The notes: a model not told the origin generated them from the letters alone. 64,000 nucleotides of DNA from an uncultured Bacteroidota bacterium (GCA_903819975.1 CAIJFI010000008.1:124001-188000); one strand, 5' to 3'; shown: positions 24,855 through 34,680, counted from the stretch's first letter. Program-made: numbers and translations.

Positions 24855-26054
24855 ATGCCAGGTTTTGAATTCTTCGGTGAAGAAGAGAGAAAAGAAGTAA
24901 ATGATGTCCTTGAGACAGGTATTTTAATGCGTTATGGTTTTGATGGTCCAAGAAAAGGGATTTGGAAATCAAAAGAGTTAGAAGCGGCCATTTGTAGTCG
25001 TTTTGGTAGCGACTATGCGCAATTAACTTCTAGTGGTACTGCAGCATTAACAACTGCGATGGCTGCGTTGGGAGTTGGCGCTGGTGACGAAGTAATTATG
25101 CCTGCGTTTACTTTTGTAGCTAGTTTCGAAGCAGTATTAAGCGTTGGCGCTGTTCCTGTATTGGTTGATATTGATAGTAGTTTAACATTATCACCAGAAG
25201 CAGTAAAGGCAGCTATTACATCTAAAACAAAATGTGTAATGCCAGTCCATATGTGTGGTAGCATGGCCGATTTAGATGCGTTGCAAGCAATTTGCAAGGA
25301 ACACAAATTAATATTATTGGAAGATGCTTGTCAAAGCATTGGAGGAACCTATAAAGGAAAGGCATTAGGAACCATTGGTGATGCAGGTACTTTTTCTTTT
25401 GACTTTGTAAAAACAATTACATGTGGTGAAGGTGGAGTCGTGATGACTAATAATAAAGAGGTTTATATTAAGTCTGATGCATTTACCGATCATGGTCATG
25501 ATCACTTAGGGGTGGATCGTGGTGCAGACTTACATCCTTTTTTAGGTTATAATTTTAGAATTAGTGAGTTGCATGCTGCAGTTGGCTTAGCGCAGATTAA
25601 AAAGTTGGATACTTTCTTAGATTTGCAAAAAAGGAATAACCAAATTTTAAGATCTTATATGGAACAAGCGCCAGGTGTAAGTTTTAGAACAGTACCTGAT
25701 CCAAATGGAGATAGTTATAGTTTTTTAACTTGGTTTTTACCAACACAAGCACAAACCGAGAAAGCAATTGAAGCGATGAAGGAAGCTGGTATTTTAGCAG
25801 GTAATTTTTATTGGTTTGCTAATAACTGGCATTATATCCGTAAGTGGGATCATTTAAAAACTGCAAAAAGTTTATATGCGCTTAATCAAGATCAGCAAAA
25901 TGCAATAACTGCTTTACAGCATAATGCTTTTGACAAAAGTGACGCTATTATGAGCCGTTGTATTTCAACTGCTATTAGTTTAACTTGGACCGAAGAGCAA
26001 ATGCATGAGAAAGGTGCTAAATTCTTGGCTGTTTTGAAAGCATCTCTTTCTTAA
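24855..26054 (+). CDS. DegT/DnrJ/EryC1/StrS-family PLP aminotransferase
   Basis: A 399-residue fold-type I PLP enzyme of the sugar aminotransferase family. Visible landmarks: TSSGTAALTTAMAALGVGAGDEVIMP (PLP phosphate region), EDACQSIGG (cofactor aspartate), and SFDFVKTITCGEGGVV with the PLP lysine. These enzymes usually make amino sugars for LPS, glycans or nucleotide sugars. No sugar-nucleotide genes surround it, so the substrate is not known. It is the first gene of a tight cluster; rpoN begins 9 bases downstream. Confidence 0.88.
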   Translation: MPGFEFFGEEERKEVNDVLETGILMRYGFDGPRKGIWKSKELEAAICSRFGSDYAQLTSSGTAALTTAMAALGVGAGDEVIMPAFTFVASFEAVLSVGAVPVLVDIDSSLTLSPEAVKAAITSKTKCVMPVHMCGSMADLDALQAICKEHKLILLEDACQSIGGTYKGKALGTIGDAGTFSFDFVKTITCGEGGVVMTNNKEVYIKSDAFTDHGHDHLGVDRGADLHPFLGYNFRISELHAAVGLAQIKKLDTFLDLQKRNNQILRSYMEQAPGVSFRTVPDPNGDSYSFLTWFLPTQAQTEKAIEAMKEAGILAGNFYWFANNWHYIRKWDHLKTAKSLYALNQDQQNAITALQHNAFDKSDAIMSRCISTAISLTWTEEQMHEKGAKFLAVLKASLS

Positions 26055-26063
26055 AGTTCAAAT

Positions 26064-27593
26064 ATGTCATTAGGCCAGTCATTACAACAAAGACAATTAC
26101 AGAGGCTGTCTCCTCAACAAATTCAGTTGATGAAGTTGTTGCAGATACCTAGTGCTCAAATTGAACAAAGAGTTAAAGAAGAATTAGAAGAAAATCCAGC
26201 ATTAGAAATGAATATGGATTTGTTGGATGGCGATGCATCAACTGCTTCTGAAGAAATGAAGGATGAATTATTGCAAGGCACACAGGAAGACGAAGAAGCT
26301 GTGCCGGTTGATGAATACGAAATGAGCAATGAGGAACTTAGTGAATATAATTACGACGACGATGGTGACATTGCCGATTACAAAACCAAGGACGATTATT
26401 ATCCAGAGTTAGATGACGACAAAGTGATTCCGATTAAAGCGGAATTAAGTCTACATGAAATATTAATGGATCAGTTAAGTATGTTGGCTTTGGCCGAGGA
26501 TGAATATAAAATTGCAGAACAAATCATTGGAAGTTTGGATGACGATGGTTATTTAAGAAGGGCTTTGCAATCTATTGCCGATGATTTGGCTTTTAAACAA
26601 GGCATGTGGGTGGAAGAAAAAACAATAGAAATAGTATTGCATAAAATACATGCATTTGATCCTGCAGGCATTGCTGCTAGAAATTTGCAAGAATGTTTAT
26701 TGCTTCAATTAAAAAGAAAATTATCTTCCGACGATATAGAAAGAAAAGATGATAATAAGGAAGCGCTTCATTTAGCTGTTCAAGTATTAGAAAAATATTT
26801 CGAAGAATTCACGCGCAAGCATTATGCACAAATTCAAAAAAGCCTGCACTTGAGTGATGTTGATATGAAGGAAGTGTTGCATCAGATTATTACGCTCAAT
26901 CCTAAGCCAGGGGCAGAAGCGGGGCATATGAATGACGCGGAAATGTATATCATTCCAGACTTTACAGTACTTATTAATAATGGCAAATTAGAACTTACCT
27001 TAAATAGTCGTAACGCGCCACCTCTTGTAATTAGTGATGATTACAAATTAATGCTTAAGGAATATGAGCGTGGTCAAAAACAGGACAAGGCTCAAAAAGA
27101 GGCTGTCTTTTTTATAAAGCAAAAGATTGATTCCGCTAAATGGTTTATTGAAATGATCTTACAAAGGCAGCACACATTGTTAATGACAATGCGCGCCATA
27201 TTGGTACATCAGGAGGCTTTTTTCTTAAGTGGGGATACTACGCAGTTAAGACCAATGATTTTAAAAGATATTGCAGAAAAAACATCCTTAGATGTTTCAA
27301 CTGTAAGTAGAGTAGCAAACAGCAAATACGTGCAAACCGAATTTGGCACTTACTTATTAAAATACTTTTTCAGTGAATCCCTAACAACAGATTCTGGAGA
27401 GGAAGTAAGCACTAAGGAAGTAAAAGCCATTTTGGGTGAGCTAATTCAGCAAGAGGACAAGCATAAGCCATTAAGTGATGACGAGCTTACTGACCAACTG
27501 CAAGAAAAGGGATACAATATCGCAAGACGAACAGTAGCAAAATACAGAGAGCAATTAAACATACCTGTAGCAAGACTTCGAAAAGAATTATAG
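26064..27593 (+). CDS. rpoN: RNA polymerase sigma-54 factor
   Basis: Alternative sigma factor requiring AAA+ enhancer-binding activators. The 509-residue protein has the Gln/Leu-rich activator-interacting region I at the N-terminus (SLQQRQLQRLSPQQIQLMK), an acidic region II, the core-binding domain (residues about 130-330), an HTH, and the C-terminal RpoN box ARRTVAKYR that reads the -24 element. All parts look intact. No activator gene or convincing -24/-12 promoter was seen in the window. Confidence 0.96.
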   Translation: MSLGQSLQQRQLQRLSPQQIQLMKLLQIPSAQIEQRVKEELEENPALEMNMDLLDGDASTASEEMKDELLQGTQEDEEAVPVDEYEMSNEELSEYNYDDDGDIADYKTKDDYYPELDDDKVIPIKAELSLHEILMDQLSMLALAEDEYKIAEQIIGSLDDDGYLRRALQSIADDLAFKQGMWVEEKTIEIVLHKIHAFDPAGIAARNLQECLLLQLKRKLSSDDIERKDDNKEALHLAVQVLEKYFEEFTRKHYAQIQKSLHLSDVDMKEVLHQIITLNPKPGAEAGHMNDAEMYIIPDFTVLINNGKLELTLNSRNAPPLVISDDYKLMLKEYERGQKQDKAQKEAVFFIKQKIDSAKWFIEMILQRQHTLLMTMRAILVHQEAFFLSGDTTQLRPMILKDIAEKTSLDVSTVSRVANSKYVQTEFGTYLLKYFFSESLTTDSGEEVSTKEVKAILGELIQQEDKHKPLSDDELTDQLQEKGYNIARRTVAKYREQLNIPVARLRKEL

Positions 27594-27609
27594 TAATTAT
27601 AAAATATAC

Positions 27610-28248
27610 ATGGAAAATAACACACCCAAACCACTACGCTTTACTGCGCAACTAGTTTCCTATCTTTTCCATCCATTATTTATACCTACTTTTTTTATGC
27701 TCTATTTAATAAGAGTTATTCCTTATGAATTTGTTGGTATCACCGAATGGCAATTACAGTTAAGGGTATTTAGTGTATTTTGGTTGACTGCTTTTTTTCC
27801 AGCTTTTGCAGTGTTTTTATTATGGAGGTTAAAGTTTAGTGAAAGCATTTTTTTAAGAACACAAAAAGAACGCATCATTCCATATGTAATTACTATGTTT
27901 TTTTATTGGTGGATGTATTATTTAAGTCGCAATTTTCATGATCAGCCATTAGCTTTAAAATTCTTTTATTTTGGAATTTTTATTGCCACATCCTTGGGGC
28001 TTATTATTAATAATTTTATAAAAGTAAGTTTACATGCTATTGGCATTAGTGGTTTGTTAACTGCTGTGATATTAGTAAGCTTTATTTATCCAATTAACAA
28101 TGTTATATGGATAGCTTTTGCGGCTTTGCTAGCTGCAGTGGTGGTTAGTGCGCGCATGATTGTTAGTGATCATACCAAGCAAGAATTGATAATTGGCTTT
28201 GCAATAGGCATACTTACGCAAGTAATAGCTTATTTTTGGGTCCTGTAA
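27610..28248 (+). CDS. PAP2-like integral membrane protein
   Basis: A 212-residue polytopic protein with about six hydrophobic segments. The C-terminal part has remnants of the type 2 phosphatidic acid phosphatase motifs: KERIIPY near the first motif, SLHAIG at the PSGH position, and AR-x5-H-x3-E (ARMIVSDHTKQE) where SR-x5-H-x3-D is usual. The central histidines are kept, but the third-motif aspartate is Glu, so activity is uncertain. It lies 16 bases after rpoN and 15 before the MMPL exporter, suggesting an operon; a lipid-phosphate role is inference. Confidence 0.65.
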   Translation: MENNTPKPLRFTAQLVSYLFHPLFIPTFFMLYLIRVIPYEFVGITEWQLQLRVFSVFWLTAFFPAFAVFLLWRLKFSESIFLRTQKERIIPYVITMFFYWWMYYLSRNFHDQPLALKFFYFGIFIATSLGLIINNFIKVSLHAIGISGLLTAVILVSFIYPINNVIWIAFAALLAAVVVSARMIVSDHTKQELIIGFAIGILTQVIAYFWVL

Positions 28249-28263
28249 TTAAATCCTATAAGT

Positions 28264-30588
28264 ATGTGGTATCGTTTAGGTCAAAAAATTGTTAAGCATA
28301 AAGTTGCTAGCTTGGTTGTATTGGCCTTAGCAACATTGGTAATGGGATATTTTGCAGCACAGGTTAAATTAAGTTATGAGTTTACAAAAGCAATTCCCGA
28401 GGACAATCCTAAGTTTACGATTTATAAAAACTTTGTAAAAAAATTTGGGGTTGACGGCACAACCATGGTTGTTGGATTTCAAACAGATAGTCTTTATACA
28501 CCAGTAATATTTAATAAAGTTGTTGAGCTGCATCAAGCTATTAAAAGTATACCTGGTGTGACCGATGTATTAAGTGTTCCGTTTGCTTATAATTTAACTA
28601 AGGATACCATTAATACTAAGTTTACTGCACACAAAGTGTTTGAGCCACCCTATACGACAGATAGTATTTTGCAATTACACAAAGCAGAGTTTGAACACCT
28701 TCCTTTTTATAAAAATTTATTATACAATCCAGATAGCCACGCATATATAATGGCTATAAGTTTTGTTCCTGATTCTATTAATAGTGGAGCACGCTCTCAT
28801 ATTATAGCTGCATTAAATACAAAATTGGATGCATTTACAAAATCTACTCAATTGAAATTGCATGTTAGTGGATTGCCTTATATCAGAACCATATTAGCGG
28901 ATCGTATTAAAAAAGAGATGCTTTGGTTTTTGATTGGGTCACTGGTATTGTGCGCTATTACGTTGCTTTTGTTTTTCAGATCTTTTTCTGCAATGCTAAT
29001 GAGCTTGGCAGTTGTAGCAATGGGTGTAATATGGAGTTTCGGTACTATGGTATTGTTAGGGCAAAAAATCACATTGCTTACAGCACTAATACCACCATTA
29101 ATTGTGGTTATAGGAATTCCAAACTGCATCTATTTCCTTAATAAATACCATACTTCATATAAAGAAACACAGGACAAGGAAAAAGCTATTGTAAATATGG
29201 TAGGCAGAATGGGGATTGTTACTTTGTTTTGCAATATCACGGCAGCAATTGGTTTTTTTGTATTTGCATTTACAAAAAGTCCTTTGTTAAAAGAATTTGG
29301 TTGGGTGTCTGGATTAAATATCATGGCATTGTTTTTTATTAGCTTGTTTTTTATACCTCCTGTATTAACATACTTGCAGGAGCCACAGCCTAATCATGTG
29401 AAGTATTTAGACAATGCCTTTTTAGATAAAGTATTAGTTCAAATTGAACGTTGGACCTTTCAACATACTAAATGGGTATTTGGTATTACAATAGTGTTGG
29501 TTATGGTCTCGGCTTTTGGATTGGCACGTATTAAGAAAGAAGCCTTTATTGTAGATGATTTACCTAAGAAGGATAAATTGTATACGGACCTTAAGTGGTT
29601 TGAAAAAGAGGGTGGTGGTGTGATGCCAATGGAAATAATTGTGGATACCAAAAAGAAGAATGGGTTAATTAGAAGCATTCATCCATTAGAAGATATAGAA
29701 AGTTTGCACGAATTTTTAAGAGCACAACCAGAATTAGGGAAACCTATTGGATTGGTTGAAGGGATTAAGTTTGCAAAGCAAACATTTTATGATGGAGACA
29801 GTATGGCGTATACTATACCGTCAGGAACTGAAATGGCATTTATCGCCCCTTATTTAAAATTAGGTACTGGAGCAAACGCAAATACCAATACAAGTAGTCC
29901 TACACAATTGTTAAGTAAATTTATTGATATAGACAAAAGAGCTACAAGGGTAAGTGTGAATATGAAGGATATTGGAAGTGCACAATTACCTAGTTTCTTA
30001 GCAAGAGTAGATAGTGCTACAAAAGCCATATTTGACTCAAGTAAGTACGATATTCAAATAACTGGAAGTAGTGTGACTTTTTTAGAAGGAAGTAATTTTA
30101 TTATAAAAGGGCTGAGTGAATCTATTTTTTGGGCATTCTTATTAATAGCCATTTGTATGATTTTCTTATTTAGATCCTTTCCAATTTTAATGTGTTCATT
30201 AATTCCCAATATTGTTCCTTTACTCATAACTGCTGGAGTAATGGGCTGGGTAGGCATTTCTCTGAAACCATCTACTGTATTGGTGTTTAGTGTTGCATTG
30301 GGTATTGCTATTGATGTAACTATTCGTTTTTTGGTGAATTACAAACAAGAGCTGCCGCATTTAAATAATCAGGTGGATAAGACATTAATACAAACTATTA
30401 AGCATACTGGAATAAGTATTATATATACTTCCTTAGTATTAGTGGCAGGATTTGTTATATTTTGTTTTAGTGATTTTGGTGGCACCAAGGCCCTTGGCTG
30501 GTTAACATCTTTAACCTTAGTAGTAAGTACTTTAACCAACCTTATTTTATTGCCAGCCTTAATTAAAACCTTTATAAAACAAAAATAG
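28264..30588 (+). CDS. MMPL/RND-family transporter
   Basis: A 774-residue inner-membrane protein with the 12-helix RND layout: one N-terminal helix (residues about 13-33), a large periplasmic loop, five helices, a short linker, another N-terminal-type helix (about 400-420), a second loop and five more helices. The transmembrane blocks include IPPLIVVIGIPNCIYFLNKYH and VLVFSVALGIAIDVTIRF, matching the MMPL and HpnN-like hydrophobe exporters. Probable proton-driven export of lipids or hydrophobic molecules. It closes the operon begun by the aminotransferase, and its stop codon lies inside a terminator stem. Confidence 0.85.
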   Translation: MWYRLGQKIVKHKVASLVVLALATLVMGYFAAQVKLSYEFTKAIPEDNPKFTIYKNFVKKFGVDGTTMVVGFQTDSLYTPVIFNKVVELHQAIKSIPGVTDVLSVPFAYNLTKDTINTKFTAHKVFEPPYTTDSILQLHKAEFEHLPFYKNLLYNPDSHAYIMAISFVPDSINSGARSHIIAALNTKLDAFTKSTQLKLHVSGLPYIRTILADRIKKEMLWFLIGSLVLCAITLLLFFRSFSAMLMSLAVVAMGVIWSFGTMVLLGQKITLLTALIPPLIVVIGIPNCIYFLNKYHTSYKETQDKEKAIVNMVGRMGIVTLFCNITAAIGFFVFAFTKSPLLKEFGWVSGLNIMALFFISLFFIPPVLTYLQEPQPNHVKYLDNAFLDKVLVQIERWTFQHTKWVFGITIVLVMVSAFGLARIKKEAFIVDDLPKKDKLYTDLKWFEKEGGGVMPMEIIVDTKKKNGLIRSIHPLEDIESLHEFLRAQPELGKPIGLVEGIKFAKQTFYDGDSMAYTIPSGTEMAFIAPYLKLGTGANANTNTSSPTQLLSKFIDIDKRATRVSVNMKDIGSAQLPSFLARVDSATKAIFDSSKYDIQITGSSVTFLEGSNFIIKGLSESIFWAFLLIAICMIFLFRSFPILMCSLIPNIVPLLITAGVMGWVGISLKPSTVLVFSVALGIAIDVTIRFLVNYKQELPHLNNQVDKTLIQTIKHTGISIIYTSLVLVAGFVIFCFSDFGGTKALGWLTSLTLVVSTLTNLILLPALIKTFIKQK

Positions 30589-30612
30589 CTTTGAACGGAT
30601 CAAAGCTATTTT
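30582..30612. terminator. Bidirectional terminator between the MMPL and TlpA-like genes
   Basis: Perfect 13-bp arms, AAAATAGCTTTGA (30582-30594) and TCAAAGCTATTTT (30600-30612), loop of five. The stem includes the MMPL stop codon, and both strands end in a T stretch, serving two convergent genes. Confidence 0.8.
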
Positions 30613-30633
30613 AAAGTAATTTAATGAAGTGCA

Positions 30634-31770
30634 CTAGTGCAATAGGCTAGCAAGCGTGTCTTGTAAAGCTTGTCCTCTTAACTCTTTTGCTATAATATTA
30701 CCATTAGGGTCTAATAATACATTAAAAGGAATTCCCTCAATTTGGTAGGTACTTACAACTGTGCTTTCCCATTTTTTCAAATCACTAATATGTTGCCAGT
30801 TTAGTTTATCAGCTTTTATAGCTTCTAACCAATTTTCTTTTTGATCATCTAGTGATACACCTAACACTGTAAAGTTTTTCTTTTTAAATTTTTCAAATGC
30901 TGCTACTACGTTTGGATTTTCTGCACGACAAGGACCACACCAGCTTGCCCAAAAATCTACCAATACATATTTTCCTTTTAAACTGCTAAGGGTAACTAAC
31001 TTACCTGTAGGGTCATTTAGTGCGATTTCGGGAGCGGCTTGACCAATTGATAAAGCAGTAGTTTTTGTATTCGCATTAACCTGTGCATTTAACATTGTAG
31101 AAAATTGAATAAGGGGTTCTGCTTTTGTTTTTTCGGCTGCTGCTTTTGCTAAAGCCAATACCTGTGCGGTTTCCATAGATCTTAAGCTTAAGCCTAAAAC
31201 ATAGTAAATCATTGCAGGACTGGTGCTGGTAGTTAATGCATTTTGTACAAATTTGTTTAAGTCCTCAATTTTTTCAACTCTTTGTTTTTGAAGAAAGTTA
31301 ATGGTACTATCTTTTGCATTTTGTTTTTGTAAAAGATCTAGACTATATAAGGTGGCAAAAATAGAAGAATCTTTTTTGCGGTATTCTTTTAAAAAGTCTA
31401 CAAGCATCTCTGTGTTCTTTGATCCTTTTGCAGTGTAGGAATGATAATCTTTTACATCAGCATTTATTTGGATATTCTTTTCATCATTAATAAAAATAAC
31501 CTCTAAGTCTTTTTCAGTTGCTAATCGGTATAATCCTTCTTCCTTTGCAATAAAGTCAAAACTGTATTTTCCTTTTTCATCTAGGGTAACAGAATCAAGT
31601 GTTATAATTGGTTTGCCACCAAAAGGCACTTCTTGCAATAATAATTTTTGACTAGCGGCATTTTGTATGGTTCCAGCCACATTAAATCTTGACGCTCCAT
31701 TCTTGCCTTTACATCCTGCTAGTGTAAATAGTACAATGGAAACGATTGCTAATAAATTTCTTAAATACAT
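30634..31770 (-). CDS. TlpA-like thioredoxin-fold lipoprotein with DUF4369 domain
   Basis: A 378-residue lipoprotein (lipobox LAGC, Cys19). Residues about 25-130 form a DUF4369-type beta domain (VAGTIQNAASQKLLLQEV), the middle is helical, and residues about 245-378 form a TlpA/ResA thioredoxin fold with active site WCGPC in DFWASWCGPCRAENPNV. The cis-proline is present in EGIPFNVLLDPNG. It likely reduces disulfides or haem-protein thiols in the periplasm. It is 31 bases downstream of gatB with no terminator between, so the two are probably cotranscribed. Confidence 0.9.
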   Translation of the reverse strand: MYLRNLLAIVSIVLFTLAGCKGKNGASRFNVAGTIQNAASQKLLLQEVPFGGKPIITLDSVTLDEKGKYSFDFIAKEEGLYRLATEKDLEVIFINDEKNIQINADVKDYHSYTAKGSKNTEMLVDFLKEYRKKDSSIFATLYSLDLLQKQNAKDSTINFLQKQRVEKIEDLNKFVQNALTTSTSPAMIYYVLGLSLRSMETAQVLALAKAAAEKTKAEPLIQFSTMLNAQVNANTKTTALSIGQAAPEIALNDPTGKLVTLSSLKGKYVLVDFWASWCGPCRAENPNVVAAFEKFKKKNFTVLGVSLDDQKENWLEAIKADKLNWQHISDLKKWESTVVSTYQIEGIPFNVLLDPNGNIIAKELRGQALQDTLASLLH

Positions 31771-31801
31771 GTATAATATGTTTGTAGTGATTTGTATTGA
31801 T

Positions 31802-33238
31802 CTATTTTGATAATTGAGCTTCTAGTAATTGAGTAACAACTTTTGGATCGGCCTTGCCCTTGCTTATTTTTTTTACCTCCCCAACAAATAATCCAATTAA
31901 TCCCTTTTTACCTTTTTTATATTCAGCAACTTTCTCGGGATTAGCTGCCAGTACTTGTTCCACCCATCCATTTATTTCATCCGCAGAGTTGGTTTGTAAT
32001 AAATTATTTTCTTGCGCAAATTTATTAGGGGATTGCGGATTTTGCATGATTCCCTTAAATACTTTACTTGATGCTACAGAAAAATTTAATTGCCCTGATT
32101 CAACTAATTCAAGCAATTCAACTAAATAAGGAATTGCATTTTCTAATGTTGTGTAGTTACTATGTGTTTCGTGTAAATATTCTCTAATTGGGCCTGTAAT
32201 CCAGTTGGCTGCTGCTTTATAGTGTTTGGTTTGTTTAGTCCAAGCAATGTAAAAATCTGCTTCGTCCTTATGTTCGCACAATTGGTCAATGTCATAGTCG
32301 GGTAATCCATACTTGGTTTTCCATTCAACTTTCAATTGATTTGGCAATGCTGGAAGTGAAGCGCTAATACTATCTATATAAGCTGGTGTTAAATGAAATG
32401 GCGCTAAATCAGGATCAGGGAAATACCTATAATCATTTGCATCTTCCTTATCTCTAATTGAAAAGGTAGTATCGTTGCTTGCGTCAAAGCTTCGTGTTTG
32501 TTGAATAATGGTTCCACCCGTTTCTTTTAAGTGGATTAATCTTTCAATTTCGAATTCAATTGCTTTTTTAATATTACGGATGGAGTTCAAATTTTTTACT
32601 TCCACCTTAGTTCCTAAAGTAGTTTCTCCTTTTAATCTCACAGATACGTTAGCGTCACATCTTAAACTGCCTTCTTCCATATTTCCGTCACAAACGCCTA
32701 GCCATCTTACCAGTTTACGCACTTCAGTAACATATAAGAAAGCGTCCTCTGCCGAATGAATACATGGCTCTGTCACCATTTCTATTAATGGTGTGCCTGC
32801 ACGGTTAAGATCTATTAAGGTATCTACTGGAGAAACATCATGAATACTTTTCCCTGCATCTTCTTCTAAATGTATTCTATTTAACTGGATAGATTTTTCT
32901 CCTTCGCTTGTTTTAATAATTACATTTCCTCCTACACAAATTGGTGTAGTATGTTGAGATATTTGGTATCCTTTTGGTAAGTCAGGATAGAAGTAATTTT
33001 TTCTTGCAAAATAATTGTCTTCTGCTATAGCACATCCACAAGCCAATCCCATTTTAATGGCATATTCAACTGCCTTAGTATTGGTTTTGGGTAAAGTGCC
33101 TGGATGGCCTAATGTAATTGGACTAACATGGGTATTGGGTTCAGCACCAAAGCTTGTTGCATCACCACAAAATAATTTACTATTTGTTGATAATTGTGCA
33201 TGAATTTCTAATCCAATAACTGCCTCGTATTTTCCCAT
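31802..33238 (-). CDS. gatB: Aspartyl/glutamyl-tRNA amidotransferase subunit B
   Basis: Kinase/transamidation subunit of GatCAB that converts Glu-tRNA(Gln) or Asp-tRNA(Asn) to the amidated form. The 478-residue protein starts MGKYEAVIGLEIHAQL, has the signature DYRYFPDPDLAPF, the zinc-site cysteine region near LFCGD and CGCAI, and a C-terminal YqeY tail domain. The ATG at 33238 is supported by an exact -7 motif at 33252-33259; the in-frame ATG at 33274 would lie upstream of it. gatA and gatC are not in the window, as is common in Bacteroidota. Confidence 0.95.
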   Translation of the reverse strand: MGKYEAVIGLEIHAQLSTNSKLFCGDATSFGAEPNTHVSPITLGHPGTLPKTNTKAVEYAIKMGLACGCAIAEDNYFARKNYFYPDLPKGYQISQHTTPICVGGNVIIKTSEGEKSIQLNRIHLEEDAGKSIHDVSPVDTLIDLNRAGTPLIEMVTEPCIHSAEDAFLYVTEVRKLVRWLGVCDGNMEEGSLRCDANVSVRLKGETTLGTKVEVKNLNSIRNIKKAIEFEIERLIHLKETGGTIIQQTRSFDASNDTTFSIRDKEDANDYRYFPDPDLAPFHLTPAYIDSISASLPALPNQLKVEWKTKYGLPDYDIDQLCEHKDEADFYIAWTKQTKHYKAAANWITGPIREYLHETHSNYTTLENAIPYLVELLELVESGQLNFSVASSKVFKGIMQNPQSPNKFAQENNLLQTNSADEINGWVEQVLAANPEKVAEYKKGKKGLIGLFVGEVKKISKGKADPKVVTQLLEAQLSK

Positions 33239-33251
33239 GTTTAACATCTTG

Positions 33252-33259
33252 CAAAAATA
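33252..33259 (-). promoter_or_regulatory. -7 promoter element for gatB
   Basis: TATTTTTG on the minus strand, exact TAnnTTTG, 13 bases before the ATG at 33238. It decides the start of gatB. Confidence 0.55.
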
Positions 33260-33301
33260 CAAGAAAAGCCCCATTTTTGAGCTTCATATATTAAGCATAA
33301 A

Positions 33302-33330
33302 AATGCCCTCTATAGTTATTAGAGGGCATT
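33302..33330 (-). terminator. Terminator after the plug-PDZ gene
   Basis: Arms AATGCCCTCTA (33302-33312) and TAGAGGGCATT (33320-33330), perfect 11 bp with a 7-base loop. On the minus strand it is followed by TTTTTATG. Confidence 0.8.
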
Positions 33331-33359
33331 CAATGAGATATAAAACTATAAAATAGGGA

Positions 33360-34577
33360 CTATAGGTCGGCTGTTTTTAATTTTTTAGGTATTTTGACTT
33401 CAATCTTCTTTTTCTCTCCATTGCGTTGAATGGTAAATTTTAATACTTGACCTTCTTGTAAGTATCCCCATTTTAAATCGGATACATCACTCACTTTATT
33501 TTCATCAAATTGTGTGATGATGTCATTTGTTTTTAAACCTGCTTTTTCGGCAGGAGATCCTACAGTTACGTTTTTAATTTTAACACCCTCTCCTGATTCT
33601 ATGTCTTCTATAGAAATTCCTAATTTTGGTTTTTTATTATTTCGATTAATGATGCCATCCAATTCAGGCATTGAAGGCATTTCAAAATTGAAATTTTTAT
33701 CAGGTGAGATTCTAAATCCGCGGCGTAAGTTATTTGGTAATTGACCATTTGGTATTGCAAAACTAAAATTACCTTGTATATTAGTTGCCTTATTTTTTTC
33801 TAGTAAAGCAGTAGTTTTTAATTCTTTCCCTTCGCGTTGATAAGTAATGGTAATTTTGTCTTCTGGTTTATAAGCACCCACAGCTTCATATAATGCTTTA
33901 GGGCCATCAATTGCTTTGTCATTTACTTTTGTTATCACATCACCTTCTTTTAAACCTGCTTTTTTTGCTGGACTTCCCTCGCTAACTGTATTGATTTTAG
34001 CGCCTGTCTTAGTTGATTCAGTAATAACACCTAGGAATGCCGCATTTGTTGGTGGAGGAGGAGGGGCCATCATATCTAATATATCATCGCTTCCTTCTTC
34101 CATCTCATTGGGATCATTTTCGACTATTGTTTCTTCAATAGTCATTTCTTGATTGCCCTTTCCTTTATCTCTAATTGTTGTCATACTGCGAGACTTACCC
34201 GTCATTTTTAATCTAGGATCGTTCTTATCTGCAGGCTTGCCATTAATTGTAATTTTGTCCCCATCAATAACTATTGAAAGAACGGAAGTATCAACAGTTG
34301 TTACATATCCTTTTTTCTTGGATGTAATTTCAACTACACCTTTGGCACCTTTAACACCGTATTTTTTCTTAGCCATTTCACCTTTCAAAACATTAATTGA
34401 TTCGATATTGTCGGGAGAAATATCATTCATGTTTTTTGAACTAATCACTCCGTCCAAAACCAATAAAGGTTTTTCAGCACTGTCTTTGGCATTTTTTTTA
34501 ATAATAACTACCTCTTGTGCATTTACTGAAACATTTAGTAGCATCATAATTGCAAGACCCATTATATACTTTCTCAT
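33360..34577 (-). CDS. Exported protein with TonB-receptor plug-like segment and two PDZ domains
   Basis: A 405-residue protein with a signal peptide (to about SVNAQ, residue 21). Residues about 35-95 resemble a SusC/TonB-receptor plug: PLLVLDGVI, then DISPDNIESINVLKG and YGVKGAKGVVEITSKK. Two PDZ domains follow: one from about residue 175 (FLGVITESTKTG ... GSPAKKAGLKEGDVI) and one from about 310 (LGISIEDIESGEG ... GSPAEKAGLKTNDII). There is no protease domain and no barrel. The protein could link peptide binding to an outer-membrane receptor or act in periplasmic quality control; that is a guess. The ATG at 34577 is chosen because a -7 motif at 34611-34618 overlaps the longer start. Confidence 0.85.
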   Translation of the reverse strand: MRKYIMGLAIMMLLNVSVNAQEVVIIKKNAKDSAEKPLLVLDGVISSKNMNDISPDNIESINVLKGEMAKKKYGVKGAKGVVEITSKKKGYVTTVDTSVLSIVIDGDKITINGKPADKNDPRLKMTGKSRSMTTIRDKGKGNQEMTIEETIVENDPNEMEEGSDDILDMMAPPPPPTNAAFLGVITESTKTGAKINTVSEGSPAKKAGLKEGDVITKVNDKAIDGPKALYEAVGAYKPEDKITITYQREGKELKTTALLEKNKATNIQGNFSFAIPNGQLPNNLRRGFRISPDKNFNFEMPSMPELDGIINRNNKKPKLGISIEDIESGEGVKIKNVTVGSPAEKAGLKTNDIITQFDENKVSDVSDLKWGYLQEGQVLKFTIQRNGEKKKIEVKIPKKLKTADL

Positions 34578-34610
34578 ATTGTTGCGTTTTGTACGAAATA
34601 ATTTGTAGGT

Positions 34611-34618
34611 CAAAAATA
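34611..34618 (-). promoter_or_regulatory. -7 promoter element for the plug-PDZ gene
   Basis: TATTTTTG on the minus strand, exact TAnnTTTG, 33 bases before the ATG. A TTG lies 22 bases further upstream, giving a full -33/-7 pair. Confidence 0.6.
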
Positions 34619-34680
34619 AGTAAATATTTTAACTACGAAACAATTCGGAATTGTTAAATATTCTTAAAATTATAAATAAA

